46,786 bases of DNA from positions 1 to 46,786 of the forward strand of contig DVNN01000234.1 in the NCBI GenBank assembly GCA_018714325.1, given 5' to 3'. Positions within the stretch are counted from its first letter, which is position 1, and the number at the start of each line of letters is the position of its first letter. A program made the translations under genes and the position numbers. The notes beneath the pieces are model-generated. The model searched no databases and was not told where the DNA came from. It was given only the letters and a program-made list of their open reading frames with translations. Shown one piece after another: positions 16,920-27,087 of the stretch. Origin of the DNA: Candidatus Pelethocola excrementipullorum. Its GTDB lineage: Bacteria; Bacillota; Clostridia; Lachnospirales; Lachnospiraceae.

Positions 16920-18287
16920 ATGACAAATAACGAGCATGCAGGCCGTCAAATCATAGACGGAGTCATCTGGAAACAGCTTCTTATCTTTTTCTTTCCCATC
17001 CTGCTGGGAACCTTTTTCCAACAGTTTTACAATACCATTGACGCAATCGTCGTAGGCCGGTTCGTTGGGAAAGAAGCTCTGGCCAGCGTGGGCGGCTCCG
17101 CTGGACAGATTATCAATCTGGTGGTGGGCTTCTTCACGGGACTGACTGCGGGTGCAGGGGTTATTATTTCTCAATTTTATGGAGCGAGAGATGCCAAAGG
17201 CCTGAATGACAGTCTACATACCGCCTATGCATTCTCGCTGGTGGGCAGCGTCTTGATGACAATTCTTGGCATCTGGCTTTCTCCGGTGATGTTGGAGATG
17301 ATGAACACCCCTCAAGAGCTGTTGGCAGAATCCACGGTATATATGCGGATTTACTTTGGCGGAATAGTCTTCGTATTCATATACAATATCGGGGCCAGCA
17401 TTCTACGCGCCCTGGGCGATTCCAAGAGGCCGCTGTACTATCTGATAATCTGCTGCCTGTTGAATATCGTATTGGATCTGATTATGGTTCTGGTCTTCGG
17501 ACTGGGTGTAAAGGGCGTTGCAATCGCTACCGTAATTGCTCAGGCAGTCAGTGCCGTACTAATTACACGAGCATTGATGAAGTCCACAGATATCTATAAG
17601 CTTAATTTACGTAAAATCCGTTTTCACGGTCAAGTGCTTCGTTCTCAGCTATACATAGGGCTTCCCGGCGGATTCCAGTCCACCATGTACAGCCTGTCCA
17701 ACATCCTCATTCAGGCTGCGATCAATGCATATGGTACAGACACCACTGCCGCCTGGGCTGCATACGGAAAGCTGGATGCCATCTTCTGGATGGTCAGCAG
17801 TGCTTTCGGTGTTTCCATCACCACGTTTGTAGGTCAGAACTACGGTGCAGGTAAGTATGACAGAATCAAGAAAAGCGTCCGTATCTGTCTGGGCATGGAC
17901 TTTGTGGTTTCCGTACTGTTAACTTTATTCCTGATGTTTTTGCGCGTCCCGCTGTTCCGTATCTTCACAACGGATGCAGAAGTTATCCGTATCGGCTCCA
18001 GGATGCTGGAACTCATCACGCCTTGCTATGTAATATTCATATTTATTGAAGTGCTGTCGGGTGCACTTCGGGGCATCAGTGATGTAATCATCCCTATGCT
18101 GCTCACACTTTTTGGGGTCTGCCTTCTGAGGATTGCCTGGATCTTGTTCATCGTTCCGATAAGCCCCTCTATAGAAACCCTGCTTTTTAACTATCCGTTG
18201 ACCTGGGTTCTGACATCGATCTTGTTTATTAGTTACTATCTATATAAAAAACGCAGGCTGGGCCCGCCCAAAGTAATACGGGATTAG
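16920..18287 (+). CDS. MATE-family efflux transporter
   Basis: This is a multidrug and toxic compound extrusion protein, 455 residues with twelve predicted membrane segments in two pseudo-symmetric halves. Typical segments are FFPILLGTFFQQFYNTIDAIVVGRFVG at the start of the first half, FFTGLTAGAGVIISQFYGA, and in the second half GLPGGFQSTMYSLSNILIQ and FVGQNYGAGKYDRIKK. Such proteins export cationic or aromatic compounds using a Na+ or H+ gradient; the substrate cannot be told. It stands alone between two promoters/terminators. Translation relies on GGGGG 8 nt upstream, inside the right direct repeat of the MITE-like element. Confidence 0.92.
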   Translation: MTNNEHAGRQIIDGVIWKQLLIFFFPILLGTFFQQFYNTIDAIVVGRFVGKEALASVGGSAGQIINLVVGFFTGLTAGAGVIISQFYGARDAKGLNDSLHTAYAFSLVGSVLMTILGIWLSPVMLEMMNTPQELLAESTVYMRIYFGGIVFVFIYNIGASILRALGDSKRPLYYLIICCLLNIVLDLIMVLVFGLGVKGVAIATVIAQAVSAVLITRALMKSTDIYKLNLRKIRFHGQVLRSQLYIGLPGGFQSTMYSLSNILIQAAINAYGTDTTAAWAAYGKLDAIFWMVSSAFGVSITTFVGQNYGAGKYDRIKKSVRICLGMDFVVSVLLTLFLMFLRVPLFRIFTTDAEVIRIGSRMLELITPCYVIFIFIEVLSGALRGISDVIIPMLLTLFGVCLLRIAWILFIVPISPSIETLLFNYPLTWVLTSILFISYYLYKKRRLGPPKVIRD

Positions 18288-18300
18288 GTAAAAGAAAAAA

Positions 18301-18344
18301 ATATGGTACAGTACAAAATGATTCATTTTGCAACTGTACCATAT
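18301..18344. terminator. Bidirectional terminator between the MATE gene and fbp
   Basis: ATATGGTACAGT pairs with ACTGTACCATAT, and the inner CAAAATG pairs with CATTTTG. An A-run precedes and a T-rich run follows, so it serves both converging genes. Confidence 0.88.
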
Positions 18345-18369
18345 TATTTTTACTATTCAATCCGCTGAA

Positions 18370-20319
18370 TCATTTCTCTATAATCAATCCGCTTCGGTAT
18401 GCTCCCAGCAGCTGTAACAATTCGCCGATACGCTCCTTCAGCGCGACACCTGTATCCGTATCCCCCACCAACATCCTTCTGGGTGCCATCTTGACCATAA
18501 TCTGATCGGAATGAATATCCGTCTCCTTGCTGATTGCTTCCTCGGTGGAACAGAAAGGTTCATGTGCCACCAGCAGCATGCCATAAGAATTATAAATCAA
18601 GGTATATCCTGCAATTCCCGTCTTTTTCTGATAAGCCCTGGAAAATCCACCGTCGATAACCAGCACCTTCCCTCCACATTTCACAGGACTTTCTCCCGTC
18701 TTATGCAATACGGGCACATGACCGTTGACGATGATAGCATCTTCTCCGAGGCCGAATTCCGCCAACACCTTATTCATGGTTTTCTCATCGTTTTGCAGGC
18801 GGTAATAAGGATTCTTCACCTCCACATGAGTCTCCTTTTCCGCCAGGAAATACCGCTCAAAGGTGGCCATCTTATCCTTGCCGAAGAGGGGGGAATCCGG
18901 ATGGATCCAGATATACCATAGCATATCCTTCCCCTTCTCCTTTTCCACCTCATCAATGGCGAAGAAGGCTTTACGCACATATTTCTCCAGCACGTCATAC
19001 AGCTTCTTGCCGCAATAGGTCTTTCCATAGATATTCACTTTTCTGAAATTCCCGTGCTTATCCAGGGGCATACAGCCATGATATAACAGGTTGTTATTGA
19101 AAACCTTGTAGATATTCCCCTTATTCAGAAGAAGCTGCATATGGCGCTGCAACTTTTCACACTGTTGAAAAGCCATTTCCAGCCGCTCCATCACATTCCG
19201 CTCTTCCTCCGTCAGACGATAAGGATTCTTCGGATCAATCGTGGGGAAATTAACATCCAATAGCTTGTAACTCTTCCCATACCATTCAATGGTACCATTT
19301 TCATAGTCTATTTTATCCAATAGACGCCGGTCTTCCATGTGGAAGCTTTTGCGCTTGGCTATCACCTGTCCTTCCAACTTAAACTGTATGATGGCAATGG
19401 CCTTATGCATCTTCATATTCATGGCCGTCTCGGCCGTTGTATAAGAATGGCTTCCCTTAATCTCAAACACCTGGCAGGGATCGTCCTTATAGGCCTCCAT
19501 GGCAAATGTGGCCAGCGGAAGCAGGTTAATTCCATACCCCTCTTCCAGAATATCCAGATTTCCATATCTGGCGCTGTTTCGAAGAACCGTGGCGATACAA
19601 GCCTGCTGCCCGGCAGCCGCCCCCATCCAGACCACATCATGGTTTCCCCACTGAATATCCAGAGAATGATACTCCATCAGCTTATCCATAATATTATCCG
19701 GGCTGGGTCCTCTGTCGAAGATATCCCCAAGTATATGAAGATGATCGATAACCAACCGCTGAATCAACTCGGACAAGGCCACGATAAACTCCTCCGCCCT
19801 GCCGATGTTGATGATTGTATCCACGATTGCATCATAGTAGGCTTCCTTGTCCAAAACCTCTGATTTCTCGGTGATCAACTCTTCAATCACATAGGCAAAC
19901 TCCTTAGGCAGTGCCTTGCGGACCTTGGATCTGGTATACTTAGAGGCCACCCGCTTGCAAACCTCAATCAGGCGATACAAGGTAATGCGGTACCAGTCCT
20001 CCATGTGCTTTTCCTTCTTCTTAATCAGATCCATCTTCTCCCGCGGATAGTAAATCAGCGTGGCAAGACCCTTTTTCTCAGACACCCCAAGGGTATGGCC
20101 AAACACATCATCAATCTTCTTCTTCACCGCCCCGGATCCATTCTTTAATACATGGGAAAATGATTCATATTCCCCATGCAGATCCGTTATGAAATGCTCT
20201 GTCCCTTTAGGCAGGTTGAGTATGGACTGCAGATTGATGATTTCCGTAGATGCCTTGGCTATGGTAGGATAAAGCTCCGCCAGGCGCTGCAGATAACGCA
20301 GCTCCAGTTCTTCGTTCAT
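18370..20319 (-). CDS. fbp: Class III fructose-1,6-bisphosphatase
   Basis: This enzyme hydrolyses fructose-1,6-bisphosphate to fructose-6-phosphate in gluconeogenesis. It is the Firmicutes-type class III enzyme, a metallophosphatase-like protein unrelated to class I. At 649 residues it matches the family (about 640-670). Metal-binding signatures are visible in FITDLHGEYESF, HILGDIFDRGPSPDNIMD, QWGNHDVVWMGA and IVNGHVPV. The ribosome binding site GGGAGGG is 8 nt before the ATG. It follows polC by 56 bp with no terminator in between, so polC and fbp may share a transcript. Confidence 0.95.
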   Translation of the reverse strand: MNEELELRYLQRLAELYPTIAKASTEIINLQSILNLPKGTEHFITDLHGEYESFSHVLKNGSGAVKKKIDDVFGHTLGVSEKKGLATLIYYPREKMDLIKKKEKHMEDWYRITLYRLIEVCKRVASKYTRSKVRKALPKEFAYVIEELITEKSEVLDKEAYYDAIVDTIINIGRAEEFIVALSELIQRLVIDHLHILGDIFDRGPSPDNIMDKLMEYHSLDIQWGNHDVVWMGAAAGQQACIATVLRNSARYGNLDILEEGYGINLLPLATFAMEAYKDDPCQVFEIKGSHSYTTAETAMNMKMHKAIAIIQFKLEGQVIAKRKSFHMEDRRLLDKIDYENGTIEWYGKSYKLLDVNFPTIDPKNPYRLTEEERNVMERLEMAFQQCEKLQRHMQLLLNKGNIYKVFNNNLLYHGCMPLDKHGNFRKVNIYGKTYCGKKLYDVLEKYVRKAFFAIDEVEKEKGKDMLWYIWIHPDSPLFGKDKMATFERYFLAEKETHVEVKNPYYRLQNDEKTMNKVLAEFGLGEDAIIVNGHVPVLHKTGESPVKCGGKVLVIDGGFSRAYQKKTGIAGYTLIYNSYGMLLVAHEPFCSTEEAISKETDIHSDQIMVKMAPRRMLVGDTDTGVALKERIGELLQLLGAYRSGLIIEK

Positions 20320-20375
20320 ATTGTATTCCCTCCCAATAATTATAATATTTATTCTACCCCTTTTCTATACCTTGA

Positions 20376-23300
20376 TTAGCTGTTACTAGCAAAGTCAAAC
20401 AGCGAAATCTGATTGGACTCCGGAATATCTCCAAAAATTCCCATATCATCCATCAAGTCTATTACCGTCTTGCTGACCTTGGTTCTGTTCCGGAAATCAT
20501 CCTTGGACAGGAATATTCCGTCACGAGCCGCAAGTACCACCGCATCCGCCGCCTTATCTCCCAGTCCTTCTATAGTATCCAGAGCCGGCATCAGCTTATT
20601 GTCCACAATCTGGAACCGATGTGCCTGTGCGCTGTACAGATCCACCTGCTCAAATTCAAAACCCCTGGCGTACATTTCCTGTACAACCTTCATATCCTTG
20701 TAAGTATCCTGCTCCTTCTTACTTAAAACATCCTTCCGCTTCTCATAATCATTCATATAATACTCCAGACGATCCTGTCCCAGACACATCAGCTCATAGG
20801 AGAATGCCGAAGCACGGATGGAAAAGTAGGCAGCATAATAGGCAAGAGGATAAAATATCTTATAATAAGCTATGCGATAAGCCATCATAACATATGCCGC
20901 CGCATGGGCTTTCGGAAACATGTATTTAATCTTCTTACAAGACCAGATATACCAATCGGGCACATCGTGCTTTTTCATTTCGGCTTCCCATTCCGGTTTC
21001 AGTCCTTTTCCCTTACGCACGCTCTCCATGATAGTAAAGGATTCCTCACTATCCAACCCCTTGTTGATCAGGTAAATCATGATATCATCACGGGTACAGA
21101 TTGCCGTGGAAATGGTGGCATTGCCCTCTTCAATCAAGGTCTGCGCATTCCCCAGCCACACGTCGGTACCATGGGAAAGCCCTGAAATACGAATCAAATC
21201 TGAAAATGACTGAGGTTTGGTATCCAAAAGCATCTGGATAACGAACTCCGTGCCAAACTCAGGGATTCCCAGACACCCCAGAGGGCAGCCCCTGATATCA
21301 TCCGGCCGGATTCCCAAGGCCTCCGTACTCTTAAACAGAGACATTACATGGGGCTCATCCAGTGGAACCTCCTGAGCATCAAACCCGGTCAGATCCTCCA
21401 ACATACGGATCATCGTAGGATCGTCGTGTCCCAGAATATCCAGTTTCAGCAGGTTGGCATCGATGGAGTGATAGTCAAAGTGTGTGGTGATAATATCGGT
21501 GTTATTGTCATTGGCCGGATGTTGTACCGGGGTAAATGAATTGATATCCTCACCGAACGGCAGCACGATGATACCTCCTGGATGCTGTCCCGTGGTACGT
21601 CGGATTCCGGTACACCCCTTAACGATACGATCGATCTCACAATTTCGTTTGCGGGTTCCCCGTTCCTCATAATAGTTCTTCACATAACCAAAGGCCGTCT
21701 TCTCCGCCAGGGTACCGATGGTTCCCGCACGGAAGGTCTGCCCTGCGCCGAAGATAACCTCGGTATACTTATGAGCCTTACTTTGATATTCACCCGAAAA
21801 GTTCAGATCGATATCAGGCTCTTTATTCCCCTTAAACCCAAGGAAGGTCTCAAATGGTATATCAAATCCCATCTTCTGCAGCTGCGCCCCGCATTTCGGG
21901 CATTTCTTATCGGGCATATCACAGCCGGCACGTCCCGTATACTCCTTCACTTCCTCGGAATCAAAATCCACATAATGACACTCTCCACACAGATAGTGTG
22001 GGCTTAAGGGATTTACCTCTGTGATTCCGGACATGGTGGCCACGAAGGAAGATCCTACGGATCCACGGGATCCCACCAGATAACCATCCTCATTGGACTT
22101 CCACACCAACTTCTGAGCGATGATATACATCACGGCATATCCATTGGATATGATGGAATTCAGCTCCCTCTCCAGACGTGTCTCAACAATCTCGGGAAGT
22201 TCTTCCCCATAGAGTTCATGTGCCTTGTCATAACAGATCTCACGGAGACTCTGATCCGAGTTCTCGATGATTGGTGGGAATTTACCTGCCCGAATCGGTG
22301 ATATCTTATCCACCATATCGGCAATCTTCTGGGTATTGGTGATAACCACCTCTTCCGCCTTTTCCGAACCCAGATAAGAAAACTCTTCCAACATCTCATC
22401 GGTAGTTCTCAGATAAAGCGGTGCCTGGTCGTCCGCATCAGAAAATCCCTTTCCTGCCATAATAATCCTGCGGTAAACCTCATCCTGTGGTTCTATGAAG
22501 TGAACGTCACAGGTTGCCACCACCGGCTTGTTGAACTTTTCCCCCAACCTTACGATCTTCCGGTTAATTTCCTTTAAGTCTTCTTCGCTGTTGACCGCCG
22601 AAATATCCTCTTTCCTGATCATAAATGCGTTATTGCCCAGTGGCTGAATCTCCAGATAATCATAGAAATCCACCAGCCTGGTAAGCTCCTGTTCCGGTGC
22701 TCCTCTTACGATCGCCTGATACACTTCTCCTGCTTCGCAGGCAGAACCGATAATCAGGCCTTCCTGATACTTTTGATACAGACTTTTAGACAATCTGGGC
22801 CTCCGGTTATAATACTTCAGATGAGTCTCAGAAATCAGCCGGTAAAGATTTACTCTGCCAACCTCATTGGCGGCCAGTATGATGGCATGATAGGTAGGCA
22901 TCTTCTTTATGGTATTCTCAGAGATACTTCCCTGCTCGTTCAATGCATCCAGATCTTCGATTCCGCGGTCACGGAGCATTTTCACAAAGCGAACGAAGAT
23001 ATCCGCCGTACAGGCCGCATCATCCACCGCCCGGTGATGATTATTCAAAGGTACTCCTACGGCCTTTGCCACCGTATCCAGCTTAAACCGGTTCAGCCCC
23101 GGAAGCAGGAAACGGGCCATGGCAACCGTATCCACTACGGTAAACTCCTTCTGGATGCCCTGACGTTCACTGTTCTGCTCGATAAAACTCATATCGAACC
23201 CTGCATTGTGGGCCACCATAACCGCACCTTCACAGAATTCAAGGAACTCTGGCAGCACGGTCTCAATCAGTGGTGCATCCACCACCATACCGTCATTGAT

Positions 23301-24836
23301 TCCCGTCAGGTTCTCAATCTTAAATGGAATCGGCACCTGAGGATTCACAAAGCTGGAAAAACGCTTGGTAATCTGACCATTTTCCACACGTACCCCGCCA
23401 ATCTCTATGATCCTATCCACAATTGGGGAGAATCCGGTGGTCTCCAGGTCGAAAACCACATAGGGATGATCCAGGGACTGCTTCTTACTGTTGACCACAA
23501 TCCCCTTCAGGTCATCCACCAGATAGGCTTCCACCCCATAGATAACCTTAAAGGGAGCGCTGACTTGCTTCAACTCCTCTTTTGTGGCATCGGGATGTTC
23601 TTCTTTGTATTTGTTTCTAAACTTGCCATCGATATCCTCCATGGCATGGTTGGCCTCCGGAAATGCCTGCACCACACCATGATCTGTGATGGCAATGGCT
23701 GGATGCCCCCATTCATAGGCCCGCTTAACCAAGGTTCCGGCATCGGTCACCCCGTCCATATCACTCATCTTGGTATGGCAGTGAAGCTCCACCCTCTTCA
23801 TGGGTGAGTTATCGCTTCTGCTCTGCCGGAAATCACGGATTTTCTTAATTCCCCAGACCGAAGCAATGGTCAGATCGTGGTCAAAGGTATCGATCACCGT
23901 CTTACCCTTCAGTTTTATGAAGGTCCCTTCCTTAAGCGCAGGCTTAAGCTCCGGTACCTGCTCATTTCTCACGAAGATTTTTATGGTGATGGTGTCGGTG
24001 AAATCAGTAACCTGAAAGATTAAAATAGTCCGCTCATTCCTGATTTCCCGCATATCAAATGCCTGTACCATTCCCCGGATTGCGACTTCCCCAATCTCTC
24101 CCTCGATGGAGGAGATGGTTATACTTTCATCCTCGAAATCCTTTCCATAGATCAGGTCAGGATTAGATGGTTTTTTGGACTTCTTATCATCCCCCTGGGA
24201 TTGAAACTGTGTTTTTCCTTCTTTCTTCCCGGCCTTCTTCTCCAGGTGTTCCCCAATCTGGGTGCGTTCCATCACATGGCGTACCTGCTGTTGGATCTTC
24301 AATTCACTCTTTTCCTTGGCACGGCTCAGTTCCTGCTTTTTATAACCGGTATGTATCTTCAGATTCAGACCACAGCGCTCGCAGAAAATCTTCTCCAGAA
24401 TCTGCAGAAGTTCCTCTTCCCGCTCATGGGCAATCACCGAATCCACCAGTTCCAGACTCATCACCTCGACCTCAGGAAATGATATGGTGGCCGTCTGGAA
24501 CAGGTTACAGAGAAATACACTGTATTCCCTCAATTCCGTCATAATACTGCCATGGTATACTTCGAGCAGATTTTCCGGCGTATACTGTCTGGAGAGCTGA
24601 AACTTTTCAATGATCTTAATCTGAATCTCCACATTCTGGAAAAATTGATTTTTAATTGCCTGTTCCAGGGCAAATATATGCTTTTTATGAATCCATTGGC
24701 TGCTGACCAGATAAACCCTCAGCAGATCCTTCTTTTTGGTGATTCCCACTCTGGTTACCTGAACCAGCTCCAATAAATCCGCCAGCTCTCCTGAAATCTG
24801 GAGACCCGGAAAAACATCCATAAACTCTTTATTCAT
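20376..24836 (-). CDS. polC: DNA polymerase III alpha subunit, Gram-positive PolC type
   Basis: This is the replicative polymerase of low-GC Gram-positives, 1486 residues. The order is an N-terminal domain (to about 230), an OB-fold domain (about 230-330), a PHP domain beginning HCHTKMSDMDGVTD and interrupted by the 3'-5' exonuclease (VVFDLETTGFSP through HRAVDDAACTADIF), the PHP remainder, then the polymerase core with VGSRGSVGSSFVA, a zinc-binding insert (CGECHYVDF ... CDMPDKKCPKCG), and the catalytic EPDIDLNFSG. A helix-hairpin-helix/C-terminal part ends in NQISLFDF, which resembles a beta-clamp-binding motif (QxSLFDF). It lies 57 bp downstream of ispG, a usual arrangement in Clostridia. 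Confidence 0.97.
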   Translation of the reverse strand: MNKEFMDVFPGLQISGELADLLELVQVTRVGITKKKDLLRVYLVSSQWIHKKHIFALEQAIKNQFFQNVEIQIKIIEKFQLSRQYTPENLLEVYHGSIMTELREYSVFLCNLFQTATISFPEVEVMSLELVDSVIAHEREEELLQILEKIFCERCGLNLKIHTGYKKQELSRAKEKSELKIQQQVRHVMERTQIGEHLEKKAGKKEGKTQFQSQGDDKKSKKPSNPDLIYGKDFEDESITISSIEGEIGEVAIRGMVQAFDMREIRNERTILIFQVTDFTDTITIKIFVRNEQVPELKPALKEGTFIKLKGKTVIDTFDHDLTIASVWGIKKIRDFRQSRSDNSPMKRVELHCHTKMSDMDGVTDAGTLVKRAYEWGHPAIAITDHGVVQAFPEANHAMEDIDGKFRNKYKEEHPDATKEELKQVSAPFKVIYGVEAYLVDDLKGIVVNSKKQSLDHPYVVFDLETTGFSPIVDRIIEIGGVRVENGQITKRFSSFVNPQVPIPFKIENLTGINDGMVVDAPLIETVLPEFLEFCEGAVMVAHNAGFDMSFIEQNSERQGIQKEFTVVDTVAMARFLLPGLNRFKLDTVAKAVGVPLNNHHRAVDDAACTADIFVRFVKMLRDRGIEDLDALNEQGSISENTIKKMPTYHAIILAANEVGRVNLYRLISETHLKYYNRRPRLSKSLYQKYQEGLIIGSACEAGEVYQAIVRGAPEQELTRLVDFYDYLEIQPLGNNAFMIRKEDISAVNSEEDLKEINRKIVRLGEKFNKPVVATCDVHFIEPQDEVYRRIIMAGKGFSDADDQAPLYLRTTDEMLEEFSYLGSEKAEEVVITNTQKIADMVDKISPIRAGKFPPIIENSDQSLREICYDKAHELYGEELPEIVETRLERELNSIISNGYAVMYIIAQKLVWKSNEDGYLVGSRGSVGSSFVATMSGITEVNPLSPHYLCGECHYVDFDSEEVKEYTGRAGCDMPDKKCPKCGAQLQKMGFDIPFETFLGFKGNKEPDIDLNFSGEYQSKAHKYTEVIFGAGQTFRAGTIGTLAEKTAFGYVKNYYEERGTRKRNCEIDRIVKGCTGIRRTTGQHPGGIIVLPFGEDINSFTPVQHPANDNNTDIITTHFDYHSIDANLLKLDILGHDDPTMIRMLEDLTGFDAQEVPLDEPHVMSLFKSTEALGIRPDDIRGCPLGCLGIPEFGTEFVIQMLLDTKPQSFSDLIRISGLSHGTDVWLGNAQTLIEEGNATISTAICTRDDIMIYLINKGLDSEESFTIMESVRKGKGLKPEWEAEMKKHDVPDWYIWSCKKIKYMFPKAHAAAYVMMAYRIAYYKIFYPLAYYAAYFSIRASAFSYELMCLGQDRLEYYMNDYEKRKDVLSKKEQDTYKDMKVVQEMYARGFEFEQVDLYSAQAHRFQIVDNKLMPALDTIEGLGDKAADAVVLAARDGIFLSKDDFRNRTKVSKTVIDLMDDMGIFGDIPESNQISLFDFASNS

Positions 24837-24893
24837 TCCTACTTCCTACTTCTAATCGATGACGCACACAGTTTCTATATGACTTATGCACTT

Positions 24894-25949
24894 TTATTTC
24901 TCCCAGTTCAATAATTCCTCTCTCAAACAGGATAGTAATTCTGTTTCCTTGACTTTCTTAACGATTTCGCCCTTCTTGATCAACAATCCTTCCCCTTTGC
25001 CGCCGGCAATGCCGATATCGGCCTCCTTCGCCTCTCCAGGCCCGTTGACCACGCAGCCCATCACCGCAACTTTAAGATCCAAGGGAATATCCTGAACCAT
25101 GGTTTCCACCTGATTGGCAAGCTCAATCAAATTTATCTGGGTTCTGCCGCAGGTTGGACAGGATACCACCTCGATTCCACCCTTGCGCATCCCCAACGTC
25201 TTCAATATGAGTTTGGCGGATTTCACTTCTTCCAGTGGATCACCGGTCAGGGATACACGGATGGTATCGCCAATACCCTGATACATGATGATGCCCAGCC
25301 CCAAAGCCGATTTGATATTTCCTGAATATACTGTCCCCGACTCGGTAATTCCCACATGCAGAGGATAATCTGTCTTTTGGGCAATTAATTCATGGGCTCT
25401 TGCACACATCATAACATCGGATGACTTGATACTGATCACAAGGTTTTCATAACCCAAGTCCTCGATAATCTTCACCTTGTCCAGAGCGCTCTCCACAAGT
25501 CCTTCCGCCGTAACCCCATGGTACCTGGCAACCAGCTCTTTCTCCAGCGATCCGCTGTTCACCCCGACACGGATGGGAATATTCCGATCCCTTGCCACGT
25601 CCACAACGGCCTGAATCCGTTCCCTGCTGCCTATATTTCCAGGGTTAATCCTTATCTTGTCAGCCCCATGTTCCATGGACGCTATGGCCAGCTTATAGTC
25701 AAAGTGGATATCCGCTACCAGGGGAATAGTAATCTGCTTTTTGATCTCTTCCAACGCCTTTGCAGCCTCCATGTTAGGCACCGCACACCGGATAATATCG
25801 CAGCCCGCATTGGTCAAAGCCTGAATCTGGGCGGTTGTAGCTTGTACATCCTCGGTTTTCGTATTGGTCATGGATTGGATTAACACAGGATTTCCTCCGC
25901 CAATCACACGATCCCCTATCTTCACTACTCTTGTTTCTCCTCTACCCAT
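24894..25949 (-). CDS. ispG: 4-hydroxy-3-methylbut-2-en-1-yl diphosphate synthase (flavodoxin)
   Basis: IspG (GcpE) converts methylerythritol cyclodiphosphate to hydroxymethylbutenyl diphosphate in the non-mevalonate isoprenoid pathway, using a [4Fe-4S] cluster. It is 351 residues, the short bacterial form without an extra insertion. The TIM-barrel begins with PVLIQSMTNT; the cluster ligands are Cys264 and Cys267 (SCPTCGRT) and Cys299 (VMGCVVNGPGE) with Glu306. The ATG at 25949 has GGAGG 6 nt upstream. It precedes polC. The dxr and rseP genes that often come just before ispG in Clostridia are absent here; a RpiR-type regulator gene sits there instead. Confidence 0.96.
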   Translation of the reverse strand: MGRGETRVVKIGDRVIGGGNPVLIQSMTNTKTEDVQATTAQIQALTNAGCDIIRCAVPNMEAAKALEEIKKQITIPLVADIHFDYKLAIASMEHGADKIRINPGNIGSRERIQAVVDVARDRNIPIRVGVNSGSLEKELVARYHGVTAEGLVESALDKVKIIEDLGYENLVISIKSSDVMMCARAHELIAQKTDYPLHVGITESGTVYSGNIKSALGLGIIMYQGIGDTIRVSLTGDPLEEVKSAKLILKTLGMRKGGIEVVSCPTCGRTQINLIELANQVETMVQDIPLDLKVAVMGCVVNGPGEAKEADIGIAGGKGEGLLIKKGEIVKKVKETELLSCLREELLNWEK

Positions 25950-25982
25950 TCTATGCCTCCATTTCTTAGTCCAACAAGGGAA

Positions 25983-26840
25983 TTAATACAACTTTTCAAC
26001 GACAGACTCCGCTGTCTTTTCGTTGTTTCGCTTACATTCCTCATAATTTTGTTCATAATACTTCTGATATAGTAAATCAATCAGATACAACTGACCGCCT
26101 TTTGCCTTCAATGAGCCACCGTCCAAAACTCCTTCATCGGCACCGCAAAGCAATACGGCATCCGCATATCTGGTCAGTGGTGATTTGTGAAAATGCGTAA
26201 TGCAGGCGATCCTGGCACCTCCTGCCTTCGCCGCTTTCACCACCTGTATATTGTCCTTTGTGGCACCTGAATACGATATAATAAATATCATATCCTCCTC
26301 CGTCATCGTGGCTGCGGCCATCGCCTGCATGTGTGGATCCGTAATACAGACCACTTTTCCCGTTATTCGTAAAAATTTATTCCTAGCCTCTTCCGCCGTC
26401 AGAAGGCTGTCTCCAATCCCAAAGAAAAACACCCTTCTGGCCTGCTTCAACAGCTCTAACGTTTTGCTGAATTGCTCTCTGTCCAACAGCATATACGTTT
26501 CGCGGATTGCATCAATATGCTGGTGAAAAGTCTTCTCCGCAAAGTCCCCCGCTATCTCCTGCCTTCCCTTCAAGTCGGTATGATATCTCAACTCCGTATC
26601 CTTGGCCCCCTGACTCAGGGATAATTTCATCTTGAATTCCTGATATCCCTTTAATCCCAGGGTGCGGCAGAAACGGTAAACGCTGGTATCTCCCACATCA
26701 CAGGCATCCGCCAGATCCGAGATGGACAGCAAAAGGACCTGTTTCGGCTCCCTTAGTATATAGTCCGCCACCTTTTTTTCTGCTTTTGTAAATTGGTTAT
26801 AAGATGACTGTATCTTCAGTAAAAAATTATGGCTGTCCAT
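25983..26840 (-). CDS. MurR/RpiR-family transcriptional regulator
   Basis: This is a sugar-phosphate-responsive regulator, 285 residues. The N-terminal RpiR-type helix-turn-helix (1-77) shows FTKAEKKVADYILREP and LADACDVGDTSVYRFCRTLGLKGYQEFK. The C-terminal SIS domain (about 125-265) contains FFFGIGDSLLTAEEARNKF and MIFIISYSGATKDNIQ, which bind phosphosugars. It lies 33 bp upstream of ispG on the same strand but has no evident link to isoprenoids, and no sugar gene adjoins it, so its targets may lie elsewhere. Confidence 0.88.
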   Translation of the reverse strand: MDSHNFLLKIQSSYNQFTKAEKKVADYILREPKQVLLLSISDLADACDVGDTSVYRFCRTLGLKGYQEFKMKLSLSQGAKDTELRYHTDLKGRQEIAGDFAEKTFHQHIDAIRETYMLLDREQFSKTLELLKQARRVFFFGIGDSLLTAEEARNKFLRITGKVVCITDPHMQAMAAATMTEEDMIFIISYSGATKDNIQVVKAAKAGGARIACITHFHKSPLTRYADAVLLCGADEGVLDGGSLKAKGGQLYLIDLLYQKYYEQNYEECKRNNEKTAESVVEKLY

Positions 26841-26999
26841 ATCCGCCTCTTTTCTCCTTCAAAAGTGTGGCAGCTGCATACCCTTAACGGCCAGTTTTTC
26901 CATCTGGCTCTGCCAATCGCCGGAAACTCTATCTTTTAATGATAATATCATAGTTTAAACTCATCACGCAAGTATTTGTCCCCCTACCTATATATATCA

Positions 27000-27028
27000 T
27001 TGCATTTTCCTCGATTTTCATATAGAAT
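27000..27028 (+). promoter_or_regulatory. Sigma-A promoter of the xpaC-telA operon
   Basis: TTGCAT (27000-27005) and TAGAAT (27023-27028) are 17 bp apart, giving a start near 27035 and a leader of about 50 nt. The remainder of the divergent gap with rpiR (26841-26999) shows no gene. Confidence 0.55.
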
Positions 27029-27087
27029 AACATACATAAGAATTTAACGATTCAACGAACTGAAAAAGCCTAAGATAGAGGAATAAC

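Noticed and set aside
22773-23807. 344-codon plus-strand ORF
   Set aside because: It lies antisense inside polC, has no recognisable domain and a His/Ile-rich composition typical of an antisense frame.
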